A stretch of DNA of 64,000 nucleotides from Kiloniellaceae bacterium. GTDB lineage: Bacteria; Pseudomonadota; Alphaproteobacteria; Kiloniellales; J153. The notes beneath the pieces were generated by a model. The model saw only the letters and a list, made by a program, of their open reading frames with translations. It did not search any database and was not told the DNA's origin. Location: contig JAJFGL010000068.1 in assembly GCA_021776135.1 (NCBI GenBank), forward strand, positions 56,836-120,835, in the 5' to 3' direction. The position numbers and the translations under genes are program-made. This document shows, piece after piece, positions 8,091 through 15,466 of this stretch (the first letter of the stretch is position 1; each line of letters opens with the position of its first letter).

Positions 8091-9350
8091 CTATCGTTCT
8101 TGGGCCCGGGGGTCTTGAGCCGGTTCGGCTCGGGGGTCGAGTTCCGCCACCGCCGGCGACATGCGGGTCACCGGGATCACCGGTTCCTGACGCGCCAGCG
8201 GCACGGAAGCGCGCGCGGTCATGCGGAACACAACGAAGACCGCGAAGGCCGCCAGAACGGCGCCGATAAAACCGAAAAACGCCGGCGGACCGAGACGGCC
8301 CATGCCAAAGGCCGAGACGATGGGGCCGAAAGTCGCGCCCACCGCGTAGGCCATGATGAGACCGCTTGACGCCGCGACGTAACGCGCCCGCGGCAGGTAA
8401 TCGAAAGCCTGGGCGATACAGATCGGATAGACCGTGGTCATGCCGCCGCCGAGTATCAGACCGATGACGACAAAGGCCCAGAAAGGCAAGCCCTGGAGGA
8501 CCGCGGCGGCGCCCGCCGCGCAGGCGGCGATCACCACGGCCAGCACCCCCAGAAGTACTTTGCGGCGGTCGAAACGGTCCGATATGCGCCCGATCGGCCA
8601 CTGAAACATCATGCCGCCGAAGATCACCGAGGCCATGAAAACAGATATCTCGAAGACGCTGAACCCGGCCCCGGAGGCGAAGACCGGGCCCATGCCATAG
8701 TAGGAAGACATGACCGCCCCGGCCCCGGCGGCGCCGACGACTGCTAGAGGCGAGGCCAGGTAGAGTTCGCGCAGAGTCATGGGCTCGATCCGCTCGAGCC
8801 TCGGCGCCTCGACCCTGGTCAGGACCACCGGCACGATCGAGAGAGAGGTCAGCAGGGCGGCCATGATGAAGCCCTCCAAGGCCTGAAGATCCCAGAGGTT
8901 GACCATGAGTTGGCCCGATATTCCGGCCGCGTACATGACGATCATGTAGATGCTCAGCACCTGGCCCCGGGTCTCGTTTTCGCTGCGCTCGTTGAGCCAG
9001 GATTCCATGACCGTGAACACGCCGGCGACGCAAAACCCGGCCAGGAAGCGCAGAATCCCCCAGGAAACCGCGTTGAACAGCATGGGATAAGCGAGCGCGA
9101 CCGCCCCGATTATGCCCGCGAAACCGGCGAAGGCGCGGATGTGCCCGACCCCGCCGATCAGCCGCCGGCCATAGATGCTGCCGATCCAAAGGCCGGCGAA
9201 ATAAGCGGCCATGACCAGGCCGATGGCCTCGGGCGCGAAATCCGCCGCGTCCAGCTTGAGCGGCAAGGTCAGGTTCAGGAGGCTGTTGCCAGTCATCATG
9301 ATCGCCGCCCCCAAGAGGATGGCGGCCACCGAGGCGAGGGTCTTGAACAT
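8091..9350 (-). CDS. MFS transporter
   Basis: A 419-residue, 12-helix major facilitator. Visible are the first helix ILLGAAIMMTGNSLLNLTLPL, the A-motif-like GRRLIGGVGHIRAFAGFA between helices 2 and 3, GRISDRFDRRKVLLG between helices 8 and 9, and a Pro/Glu/Arg-rich C-terminal tail of about 35 residues. The sequence resembles the YcaD-like group of MFS carriers, whose substrates are poorly defined. It is transcribed alone and converges stop-to-stop with the ABC permease gene. Confidence 0.85.
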   Translation of the reverse strand: MFKTLASVAAILLGAAIMMTGNSLLNLTLPLKLDAADFAPEAIGLVMAAYFAGLWIGSIYGRRLIGGVGHIRAFAGFAGIIGAVALAYPMLFNAVSWGILRFLAGFCVAGVFTVMESWLNERSENETRGQVLSIYMIVMYAAGISGQLMVNLWDLQALEGFIMAALLTSLSIVPVVLTRVEAPRLERIEPMTLRELYLASPLAVVGAAGAGAVMSSYYGMGPVFASGAGFSVFEISVFMASVIFGGMMFQWPIGRISDRFDRRKVLLGVLAVVIAACAAGAAAVLQGLPFWAFVVIGLILGGGMTTVYPICIAQAFDYLPRARYVAASSGLIMAYAVGATFGPIVSAFGMGRLGPPAFFGFIGAVLAAFAVFVVFRMTARASVPLARQEPVIPVTRMSPAVAELDPRAEPAQDPRAQER

Positions 9351-9455
9351 GCGTGTGCGCCCGTAAATCCGCGGCTAGTGTCGCGCTAACTTGCGTATAA
9401 TTCCGTATAGAAATCTATGACAATCGTATAATTCCGGCATCGAAAAAGCGCCCAT

Positions 9456-10781
9456 TCATAGAATATCCCCATGACGGCGCAGCACCTCCTCGAAGGCCGC
9501 CGCGAAGCCCTCCTCATCGTCCCCGCTCGTGGCCAGGGAGAGGGTCATGTAGCCTCTTTGGGCGAAGCTGAAACCGCGCAGCATCATTTCCAGATGGACG
9601 AGAGTCTTTCTATCCACACGCGGGTCCTTGACGTCGCCGGGCCGCCGGATGGGATGGGCGACGCAATGGAGGCCGAGGATGGAGCCGCAGCCGGTGACCT
9701 GCATATCGGCGCCGAGCGTTTCGATAATACCGTTGAGGCGCGCCTTGAAGTCTTCCCCCCGCCGGTAAAGATCCTCCGCCGCTTGGGGGGTGAAGACCGC
9801 GCTCAAACCGGCATGGCCCGCCGCCATGGAGAGGACGTTGTTGTTGAAGGTCCCGGCATGGGGCAAGGCGCCGGGCGCGGTGGGGTCGAACAGCGCCATG
9901 ATATCCCTGCGCCCGCCGAAGGCGCCGAAGCTCGCCCCGCCTCCCAGGTACTTGCCCAGGGTGGTCATGTCGGGAATGACTCCCAGGCGTTCCTGCAAAC
10001 CACCGCCGGAAGACCGCGACGTCATGACCTCGTCGAAGATCAAAATAATGCCGTGATGGCTCGTTGCATCCTTCAAGGCTTGAAGGAAGTCCCGCTCCGC
10101 CGGCAGGCACCCGCCGCCGCCGATCATGGGCTCGACGATCACCGCCGCCAGGTCTTCGGCGTTGGCGTTCAAAACCGCGAGCGAGTCTTCCATATGGTTG
10201 AAGGTCCCAAAGACCACATCGAAGGGCACGTTGACGGCCACGTCCCGCTGCGCGAAATACAACACCCCGCCGTGGTAGGCGCCGTCGAAAACCATGATCT
10301 TGTCGCGCTTAGTGAAGGCCCGCGCCGCGCCCAAGGCCATGAGGTTGGCCTCCGTGCCCGAGTTGGTGAAGCGCACCTGCTCGATGGAGGGAAAGCGCGC
10401 CGTGACCAGCGCCGCCAGCTCGACCTCCCAGCGGTTGGGCGCGCCGAGCACGATACCGCCCGCCATGGCTTCGCCCATGGCCTTGAGGATGACCGGGTGG
10501 GAATGGCCGTAGAGCCCGGCGGAATACTCGTTCAGAAAATCGGCGTAGCGCCCGCCGTCCAGGCTGGTGAGGTACCCCCCTTCGCCCTTGACCATGGTGA
10601 GCGGAAAGGGATCGTAATGCAGCACCGTGCGGGTATTCCCCCCCGGCATGACCGCGCGCGCCGATTCCCAGCGCGCCAGGCTTTGCGGATTAGCAGCGGC
10701 AAAGCGCGCCTTCGCATCCGCCAAGGCATCGGAAAGTTTGTTGTGGCCCTTGCTAGGGGCGGATACGTCGATCATGGACAT
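9456..10781 (-). CDS. HemL-like PLP enzyme (class III aminotransferase / glutamate-1-semialdehyde mutase family)
   Basis: A 441-residue fold-type I PLP enzyme. MPGGNTRTVLHYDPFPL and DFLNEYSAGLYGHSHPVI match the N-terminal region of the HemL-like group; VRFTNSGTEANLMALGAARAFT binds the cofactor phosphate; IFDEVMTSR gives the ring-nitrogen Asp; TTLGKYLGGGASFGAFGG contains the Schiff-base lysine. Members include glutamate-1-semialdehyde aminomutase and several aminotransferases of unknown substrate. The departures from HemL and the lack of heme genes nearby argue against a housekeeping heme role. The ATG at 10781 follows a GGGAGAGG site; a longer open frame upstream runs through an extragenic palindrome and is not used. 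Confidence 0.8.
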   Translation of the reverse strand: MSMIDVSAPSKGHNKLSDALADAKARFAAANPQSLARWESARAVMPGGNTRTVLHYDPFPLTMVKGEGGYLTSLDGGRYADFLNEYSAGLYGHSHPVILKAMGEAMAGGIVLGAPNRWEVELAALVTARFPSIEQVRFTNSGTEANLMALGAARAFTKRDKIMVFDGAYHGGVLYFAQRDVAVNVPFDVVFGTFNHMEDSLAVLNANAEDLAAVIVEPMIGGGGCLPAERDFLQALKDATSHHGIILIFDEVMTSRSSGGGLQERLGVIPDMTTLGKYLGGGASFGAFGGRRDIMALFDPTAPGALPHAGTFNNNVLSMAAGHAGLSAVFTPQAAEDLYRRGEDFKARLNGIIETLGADMQVTGCGSILGLHCVAHPIRRPGDVKDPRVDRKTLVHLEMMLRGFSFAQRGYMTLSLATSGDDEEGFAAAFEEVLRRHGDIL

Positions 10782-10906
10782 GGGCTGTGCCTCTCCCGCT
10801 GCGTCAAAATCGTAACGAGTGTAGCGCGGCAAGGGCGTGACCGGAAGACTAACCCGGTGCAGGGCCAGGGCAAGCGGGTAAAGGAAGGGCCTCCCAAGGC
10901 CACACC

Positions 10907-11013
10907 CGTCATGCCCGCGAAAGCGGGCATCCATGGCCCCGCCGGCACCGCCTCGGATGCCGCGTGCCCGCTTGGCCCCACCATGGACCCTCGGGTCAAG
11001 CCCAAGGGTGACG
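10907..11013. repeat. Extragenic palindromic repeat (MPAFAGMT class)
   Basis: A bipartite repeat: CGTCATGCCCGCGAAAGCGGGCATCC-like left half (10907-10936) and a GGACCCTCGGGTCAAGCCC...GGGTGACG right half (to 11013). The first half is an almost perfect stem, TGCCCGC GAAA GCGGGCA. Read in one frame it gives MPAFAGMT, familiar from dispersed small repeats of alpha- and betaproteobacteria. It lies just upstream of the HemL-like gene. Confidence 0.7.
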
Positions 11014-11130
11014 AAAGAAGCCTTGGCCAGGAAGCGAATATATCCGCGCCGAAAACCTTCACCCGTAAGCCCTGGCTGCAGCGGTTTGGAAACCCGCCTC
11101 CTCCACCCAAGACGTCATTGCCGGGCTCGA

Positions 11131-11421
11131 TCCACTGCTGTCCGGTTTAAATATGAAGACAGGTGGCAAGGCATTGAGTCTATGCGCCTCCAAGTACCCG
11201 GCGCGGTTTTGGACAGGAAAGCGGCGCGTCTTCGGGCACGGGGAATACTTGGCGTGGCTGTCACCCCCACCCCAACCCTCCCCCGTCAAGGGGGAGGGAG
11301 TTAGTGGGAGAACGCCACTTTTCCCCCTCCCCCCTTGAGGGGGAGGGTTGGGGTGGGGGGACTTGCGGTGCCGGGAACCCGTTCGGGCGGGTAGCGCGAA
11401 GTTAAACCGGACACCAGTGGA
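11131..11421. mobile_element. 291-bp MITE-like element with 20-bp terminal inverted repeats
   Basis: The ends are inverted repeats of 20 bp with one mismatch: TCCACTGCTGTCCGGTTTAA at 11131-11150 and the complement of TCCACTGGTGTCCGGTTTAA at 11402-11421. They are flanked by a 5-bp direct duplication CTCGA (11126-11130 and 11422-11426). There is no convincing gene inside. The size, inverted ends and target duplication fit a non-autonomous DDE-transposon derivative; the parent IS cannot be named from this window. Confidence 0.78.
11264..11360. repeat. Long C/G-rich inverted repeat inside the MITE-like element
   Basis: Left arm 11264-11298 (CCCCCACCCCAACCCTCCCC...) is complementary with few mismatches to right arm 11323-11360 (...GAGGGTTGGGGTGGGGGG), with about 24 bp between them. 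Each arm also holds a smaller CCCTCCCC..GGGGGAGGG stem. The transcript or single strand would form a long hairpin. It looks like an independent small repeat carried within the larger element. Confidence 0.75.
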
Positions 11422-11557
11422 CTCGATCCGGCAATCCATCGCGGCCACTATCGCCCGCTACGGAAGAACGGCGCGCCCCCGGCCGCAGCGGGCAATTGCA
11501 AGGACAGGGCTGTTCGTTGTAAACATTCCGCCCGTTTGATTTTAGAGGAGACGTAGC

Positions 11558-11950
11558 ATGGACCGATTCACGGGCGGTTGCCTGTGCGGCGGCGTCCGAA
11601 TTGTGGCGTCGGGACGCCCATACCGGGTCGGCCTTTGTCACTGTCTCGACTGCCGCAAACATCATGGGGCCCTTTTTCACGCTTCCGCGGTGTTCCCTCA
11701 GGATGCGGTGACGATCGATGGCGAAACACGCGACTACGCCGGGCGGTTTTTCTGCCCCCGCTGCAGCTCGTCCCTTTTCGCACGCAGCGCCGACGAAATC
11801 GAAGTGAACCTGGGTTCCCTGGATGCCCCTGACCAACTGATGCCAACCTACGAACTCTGGACCGTCCGTCGCGAATCCTGGTTGCCGCCGTTTCCGCTCA
11901 CGAGACGATACGACCGCGACCGTGACGCCACGAGCCGCTTTGAGGTCTAG
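11558..11950 (+). CDS. GFA / CENP-V family zinc protein
   Basis: A 130-residue GFA-domain protein, the fold of glutathione-dependent formaldehyde-activating enzyme. All seven usual cysteines are visible: CLC at 8-10, CHCLDC at 27-32 and CPRC at 66-69, ligands of the two zinc sites. GGCLCGGVRI at the start and GSLDAPDQLMPTYELWT near the end are typical. GAGGAG precedes the ATG at 11558. Many relatives have no proven formaldehyde role, so the reaction is uncertain. It stands alone between the MITE-like element and the MerR operon. Confidence 0.85.
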   Translation: MDRFTGGCLCGGVRIVASGRPYRVGLCHCLDCRKHHGALFHASAVFPQDAVTIDGETRDYAGRFFCPRCSSSLFARSADEIEVNLGSLDAPDQLMPTYELWTVRRESWLPPFPLTRRYDRDRDATSRFEV

Positions 11951-12004
11951 GCCGCACGAACGGTGCGAAGGCGCCGTTACGAGTTAATGTCGTATTGCAA
12001 GACC

Positions 12005-12103
12005 TGACCCCGTGTCCGTGCCGTGGCCGTGCGTGGCCGACCTAACCCCGTGGCCGTGACCCCGTGGCCGACCCCGTGGCCTTTTTGCATGACCCCGTGG
12101 CCT
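12005..12103. repeat. Degenerate tandem repeat of a GACCCCGTGGCC-type unit
   Basis: About 100 bp in which GACCCCGTGGCC or close variants recur (for example near 12058, 12070 and 12090), separated by 0-12 bases, with shortened CGTGGCCG copies before them. The rest of 11951-12202 shows no coding signal. The block marks the left side of the MerR operon. Confidence 0.7.
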
Positions 12104-12202
12104 TCATTTGACGAGTGGAGGAATCAGTTGGGCTGACCGGAATGGTCCGACAGCATCGCTTAACGGAGGGCACGCGAATTGGGAGGGAGCCGAAAGGCCA
12201 AC

Positions 12203-12234
12203 TTGACTCCGCACTTAAGTACGGAGTGTAGGCT
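12203..12234 (+). promoter_or_regulatory. mer-type promoter/operator
   Basis: A -35 box TTGACT at 12203-12208, a near-perfect dyad CTCCGCAC-TTAA-GTACGGAG at 12207-12226, and a -10-like TAGGCT at 12229-12234. The over-long spacer (about 20 bp, against 17 for ordinary sigma-70 promoters) and the dyad inside it are the hallmarks of MerR-regulated promoters, and the sequence closely resembles the known mer operator. It sits 19 bp before the merR-like gene and reads into it, so it should be both the autoregulatory site and the operon promoter. Confidence 0.85.
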
Positions 12235-12252
12235 GAGAATATAGTAAGGACT

Positions 12253-12756
12253 ATGGCAGCCATGCGCATCGGCACAGTAGCAAATCAGGTAGGAATCGGC
12301 GTCGAGACCATCCGCTTCTACGAGCGGGAGGGGCTGATCGAACAGCCCTTGAAACCGGCGAACGGCGGATACCGGAACTATCCGCCTGAAATCGTGAACC
12401 GCATCCGGCTGATCCGTCAAGCGCAGAGCCTTGGATTTTCTCTCAAAGAGATCGACGAGCTCTTGTCCCTCAAGGCCGATTCGGCGGCGGATTGTGCGGA
12501 CGTTCGCACGCGAGCACAGGTGAAGCTCGAGGAAGTGAACCATAAAATCACTCGCCTCACCTCAATGCAGTTTGCGCTTCAAGACCTGATTAGTGCTTGT
12601 CCGGGTGAGGGTGTGGCGGCGCGTCGCTGCTCGATCCTCGATGCCCTAGAGCCGGGGAGAACCGGGAAGGCACCCCCCCCAAACGAGCAAAGGAAACCAA
12701 GCCATGACAGAAAAACGCAAGGTCGAAATCTTCAGCGCCAGTTGCCCGGCCTGTGA
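12253..12756 (+). CDS. merR: MerR-family regulator, Hg(II)-sensor type
   Basis: A 167-residue MerR protein with an N-terminal winged helix (MRIGTVANQVGIGVETIRFYEREGLI), the GGYRNYPPE wing and a long dimerisation helix. The three metal-binding cysteines of MerR are at equivalent places, Cys81, Cys116 and Cys126 (known MerR: 82, 117, 126), so mercury or a related thiophilic metal is the likely inducer. Translation may begin at 12253 or at the ATG three codons later. The C-terminal ~30 residues exceed usual MerR length and are encoded partly over the next gene. Unlike the divergent layout common in Gram-negative mer loci, it is the first gene of the operon it presumably controls. Confidence 0.88.
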   Translation: MAAMRIGTVANQVGIGVETIRFYEREGLIEQPLKPANGGYRNYPPEIVNRIRLIRQAQSLGFSLKEIDELLSLKADSAADCADVRTRAQVKLEEVNHKITRLTSMQFALQDLISACPGEGVAARRCSILDALEPGRTGKAPPPNEQRKPSHDRKTQGRNLQRQLPGL

Positions 12757-12973
12757 GGAGACGGTTGCACGGGTCAGGGGCCTTGCTTGCCCGTCCTGCG
12801 AGGTCGTTACGCTCGACATGAAAGACACAAGCGTCGCACAGCAGGCCAAGGGCCTTGGCGTCAGGTCCGTGCCTGCCGTCGCCATAGACGGCAAGCTCAC
12901 CGATTGCTGCTCGGGAAGAGGGCCGGATGATGCCACCCTGCAAGCGGCGGGCCTCGGGCAACCGCTATCTTAG
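12704..12973 (+). CDS. Small Cys-rich thioredoxin-fold protein
   Basis: An 89-residue cytosolic protein with no signal peptide. VEIFSASCPACEETV begins a thioredoxin/glutaredoxin fold with a CxxC at 14-17, and GVRSVPAVAIDGK gives the cis-Pro loop near residue 57. Two extra cysteine features are unusual: a second CxxC at 29-32 (ACPSC) and a CC pair at 68-69. The protein could carry a thiol-bound metal ion or reduce one of the other operon products. It overlaps the end of merR by 53 bases, so it is translated from the same message. I do not know a named family with this exact cysteine set. Confidence 0.78.
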   Translation: MTEKRKVEIFSASCPACEETVARVRGLACPSCEVVTLDMKDTSVAQQAKGLGVRSVPAVAIDGKLTDCCSGRGPDDATLQAAGLGQPLS

Positions 12974-12982
12974 GAGGACCGT

Positions 12983-13306
12983 ATGAGACAACAAGCTGTC
13001 CGGCGAAGCATTCTCGTCGCGCTCCTAGTCCTAGGGGTCCTGGCCGCTCCGGCTCACGCGCAAGAGACGAAGGGCGTCTACACGCTTCAGGTCGATGGGC
13101 TCGCTTGCCCATTCTGCGCCTATGGTATTGAGAAACAACTCGGCGCCACCGAAGGGGTCGAGTCGGTCGAAACCGATATCAAATCAGGCACCGTAACCGT
13201 GACCATGCAAGACGGTGCGACGCTCGACGAAGATACGGCTGGCATGGCTGTCAAGGCAGCCGGGTTCACGATGCGAGGGTACAAGCATCAGGGGGCGGGT
13301 GAATGA
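12983..13306 (+). CDS. Periplasmic HMA-domain protein, MerP-like
   Basis: A 107-residue protein with a signal peptide (cleavage near AHA-QE, residues 26-27) and one heavy-metal-associated domain: VDGLACPFCAYGIEKQL with metal-binding Cys42 and Cys45, then VESVETDIKSGTVTV. The layout is that of MerP, the periplasmic mercury-binding protein, but the motif is CPFC and the C-terminus is longer. AGGAGG precedes the ATG. It overlaps the next gene by 4 bases (ATGA). Without a MerT nearby, the metal it binds must be handed to something else, possibly the barrel that follows. Confidence 0.85.
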   Translation: MRQQAVRRSILVALLVLGVLAAPAHAQETKGVYTLQVDGLACPFCAYGIEKQLGATEGVESVETDIKSGTVTVTMQDGATLDEDTAGMAVKAAGFTMRGYKHQGAGE

Positions 13307-14205
13307 GGCGCTGGCCTGCCAGCCTTTACCTAACTTGCCTCCTTGCGACCAGTTGGGCCGCACCGGCACTGGCCGCACCGCAGTCTTTCAACACCGCGCT
13401 GCCGGTCGCTCAAGGTGAGTTTCTGTTCCGGGAGCAGTTCGTTCTGGACCAATCGGGCGATGACCCGAGCGGGGCTAACCGGGATCGCACGGCTTGGGCG
13501 CTCGTCTCAGTGCTCGGCTATGGGGCCACGCCGGACCTGGCTCTGTTCGGGGTCGTCCCTTACGTCGACAAAAATCTGAATCTGACCCAAGGCGGCGCGA
13601 AGCGTGAGCGAAGCGCGCGTGGTTTGGGCGATATCAGCCTGTTCGGGCGTTACACGGTGTATCGCCAGGACTGGCCCGGCCGGAATTTGCGGATCGCACC
13701 CTTTGCGGGGCTAGAATTTCCAACGGGCGAGGACGATGAAAGCGATAGTCTCGGTCGTCTGCCACCGAGCCTGCAGCCAGGCTCGGGCTCCTGGGACCCG
13801 TTTGGCGGGGTCGTGCTGACCTACCAGACCCTTGACTTCCAGATCGACACGCAGGCCAGCTACAGGGCGAACACGGAAGCCAACAGTTTCGCGTTCGGAG
13901 ATGTGGCGCGGCTCGACGGATCTTTGCAATACCGCCTGTGGCCGCGCGAACTAGGCGGGGGCGTTCCCGGCTTCCTCTATGGCGTGCTCGAAGCCAACCT
14001 GGTTTATCAGGACAAGAACCAGATTGGCGGATCTGACGATCCCAACTCCGGCGGGCTGAGCCTCTTCATTCTGCCAGGCCTTCAATACGTCACCAAAAGA
14101 TGGATTATCGAGGCTGGCGTGCAGGTTCCGGCTTTTCAGAATCTCAATGGCACGGCGCTTGAGAAGGATTATGTCCTGCGCGCCGGGTTTCGACTGAATT
14201 TCTAG
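13303..14205 (+). CDS. Outer-membrane beta-barrel protein (MetA-pathway/transporter type)
   Basis: A 300-residue protein with a Sec signal peptide (cleavage near ALAAP, residues 24-25) and alternating hydrophobic strands throughout, ending in an aromatic terminal strand (LRAGFRLNF) as outer-membrane barrels do. LFGVVPYVDKNLNL, GLGDISLFGRYTVYRQD and PFAGLEFPTGE resemble the MetA-pathway-of-phenol-degradation group of predicted barrels. The start overlaps the stop of the HMA gene. Its place in the operon suggests that it moves the metal or a ligand across the outer membrane, which is inference. Confidence 0.75.
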   Translation: MRRWPASLYLTCLLATSWAAPALAAPQSFNTALPVAQGEFLFREQFVLDQSGDDPSGANRDRTAWALVSVLGYGATPDLALFGVVPYVDKNLNLTQGGAKRERSARGLGDISLFGRYTVYRQDWPGRNLRIAPFAGLEFPTGEDDESDSLGRLPPSLQPGSGSWDPFGGVVLTYQTLDFQIDTQASYRANTEANSFAFGDVARLDGSLQYRLWPRELGGGVPGFLYGVLEANLVYQDKNQIGGSDDPNSGGLSLFILPGLQYVTKRWIIEAGVQVPAFQNLNGTALEKDYVLRAGFRLNF

Positions 14206-14216
14206 AAAGAGCCGTA

Positions 14217-15191
14217 ATGCGCCGAAGACTCCTCAAGATCGCAAGCGCTAGCATCGTCGTTGTGGTTCTCGTTCTAGCTGGGTTCTGGCTGGCCTTCGTC
14301 CCCTCTGACAAAGAACCGGCGTATCAGTTCATTGCCGCTTGGGGCATGAAGGGGACCGGCCCGGGCCAGTTTCGCGACCCAACGGGAATCGCCGTTACCA
14401 AGAGCGAAGTCTTTGTTTCGGACGCGCGGAATGGCCGGATTCAAGTCTTCGATATGGACGGCGATTTCCTGCGGGCGTTTGGACAGCCGGGTAAAGGCGA
14501 GGGCGAGCTTGGCCGTCCGATGAATTTGACCGTTCAAGACGGCGAGCTATACGTCCCTGAGTATTTTAACGACCGCATCCAGGTGTTCGGTCTGGACGGG
14601 ACCCCGAAGCGGATCATTGGAGCGCTTGGCGATGGTCCCGGTCAGTTTAGCGCACCGGGCGGGGTTGCCGTCGGACCTAACGGAACACTCTATGTGGCCG
14701 ATTTCTACAATCACCGGATCCAACAGCTAAAGCCTGACGGTACTTATATTGGGCAAATGGGCGAGACCGGGAAACCGGGCCTCTGGCCGGAGCAGGTGAG
14801 CTATCCGACTGACGTAGCCGTCGCGCTGGACGGAACGGTTTTCGTCGCGGACGGTTATAACGACAGGGTTCAGGCCTTTGCGTCTGGTGGAATTTTCTCT
14901 CACAAATGGGGAGGACCGTTCGCACTCAACATCTACGGCTCATTTAAGGGGTGGTTCACGACAGTGACCAGTGTCGCCATCGGGCCGAATGGGAACGTCT
15001 TCGTCGCGGACTTCTACAATCACCGGGTTCAGAAATTCGCTCCGGACGGTACTTTTTTAACGAGCTTCGGGAGTCGGGGGAGTGGTCAGGGCGAGTTTGA
15101 GTACGCGATTGCTATGGCTGTCGCATCTAACGGTACCGTGTTTGTTGCCGACTTTGGCAACAACCGCATACAGAAATGGCGTCAAAGGTGA
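14217..15191 (+). CDS. NHL-repeat six-bladed beta-propeller protein
   Basis: A 324-residue protein with an N-terminal signal anchor (residues ~10-28) and at least five NHL blades, each with a V(A/S)D..N.RIQ.F core: VSDARNGRIQVF, VPEYFNDRIQVF, VADFYNHRIQQL, VADGYNDRVQAF, VADFYNHRVQKF and VADFGNNRIQKW. The propeller would sit in the periplasm, tethered to the inner membrane. It is the last gene of the MerR operon, 11 bases after the barrel gene. NHL propellers mostly serve as binding platforms and a few are lyases; no catalytic signature is clear. Membership of a metal-responsive operon is unexpected. Confidence 0.82.
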   Translation: MRRRLLKIASASIVVVVLVLAGFWLAFVPSDKEPAYQFIAAWGMKGTGPGQFRDPTGIAVTKSEVFVSDARNGRIQVFDMDGDFLRAFGQPGKGEGELGRPMNLTVQDGELYVPEYFNDRIQVFGLDGTPKRIIGALGDGPGQFSAPGGVAVGPNGTLYVADFYNHRIQQLKPDGTYIGQMGETGKPGLWPEQVSYPTDVAVALDGTVFVADGYNDRVQAFASGGIFSHKWGGPFALNIYGSFKGWFTTVTSVAIGPNGNVFVADFYNHRVQKFAPDGTFLTSFGSRGSGQGEFEYAIAMAVASNGTVFVADFGNNRIQKWRQR

Positions 15192-15215
15192 TGGGGTGGG
15201 CCAGATCTAATCATC

Positions 15216-15461
15216 CTACCCCCCCGCCAAGCGCGGCAACAAATACACCTCGCTCTCCGGCTTGATCGGCGCGAACCAGGCGTCACGGAAAATCACGCCG
15301 TCGATGGAGACGGAAACGCCGCGGTCTATGTCGGCGCTGAGCTTGGGGTAGGTTTCTTTCAGGCGGTCGAGGACTTCGCGGACGTTCTTCGCCTCAACCT
15401 CAACCTCCGTTTGCCCCCCGGCGGCCTTCTTGAGCGAACCCCAGAGCACCACCTTGACCAT
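15216..15461 (-). CDS. MoaD/ThiS-family sulfur-carrier-like protein
   Basis: An 81-residue beta-grasp protein. The sequence begins VKVVLWGSLKKAAGG, has the VREVLDRLKETYP helix, and ends in Gly-Gly, the thiocarboxylate-forming tail of MoaD and ThiS. It starts 5 bases after the stop of the molybdenum-hydroxylase large subunit and is clearly the last gene of that operon. Inference: a dedicated sulfur carrier for the molybdopterin or the sulfido ligand of this enzyme. It could also be a ThiS-like protein of unrelated use. Confidence 0.8.
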   Translation of the reverse strand: MVKVVLWGSLKKAAGGQTEVEVEAKNVREVLDRLKETYPKLSADIDRGVSVSIDGVIFRDAWFAPIKPESEVYLLPRLAGG

Positions 15462-15466
15462 GGGCG

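Larger units (their letters stand above)
11111..11440. repeat. Extragenic palindrome split by an insertion
   Basis: The left half (11111-11130) ends GTCATTGCCGGGCTCGA and the right half (11422-11440) begins CTCGATCCGGCAATCCATC. Removing bases 11131-11421 and one copy of CTCGA restores a continuous palindrome, ATTGCCGGG CTCGA TCCGGCAAT, of the same small-repeat class seen at 10907. Confidence 0.75.

Noticed and set aside
9471..11150. Long + strand open frame (559 codons) over the HemL-like gene
   Set aside because: It is antisense to a well-conserved PLP enzyme, has no recognisable domains, and arises from the GC-rich codon bias.
11951..12202. CRISPR array in the repeat block before merR
   Set aside because: The repeats are short, degenerate and irregularly spaced, with no spacers of constant length and no cas genes in the window.
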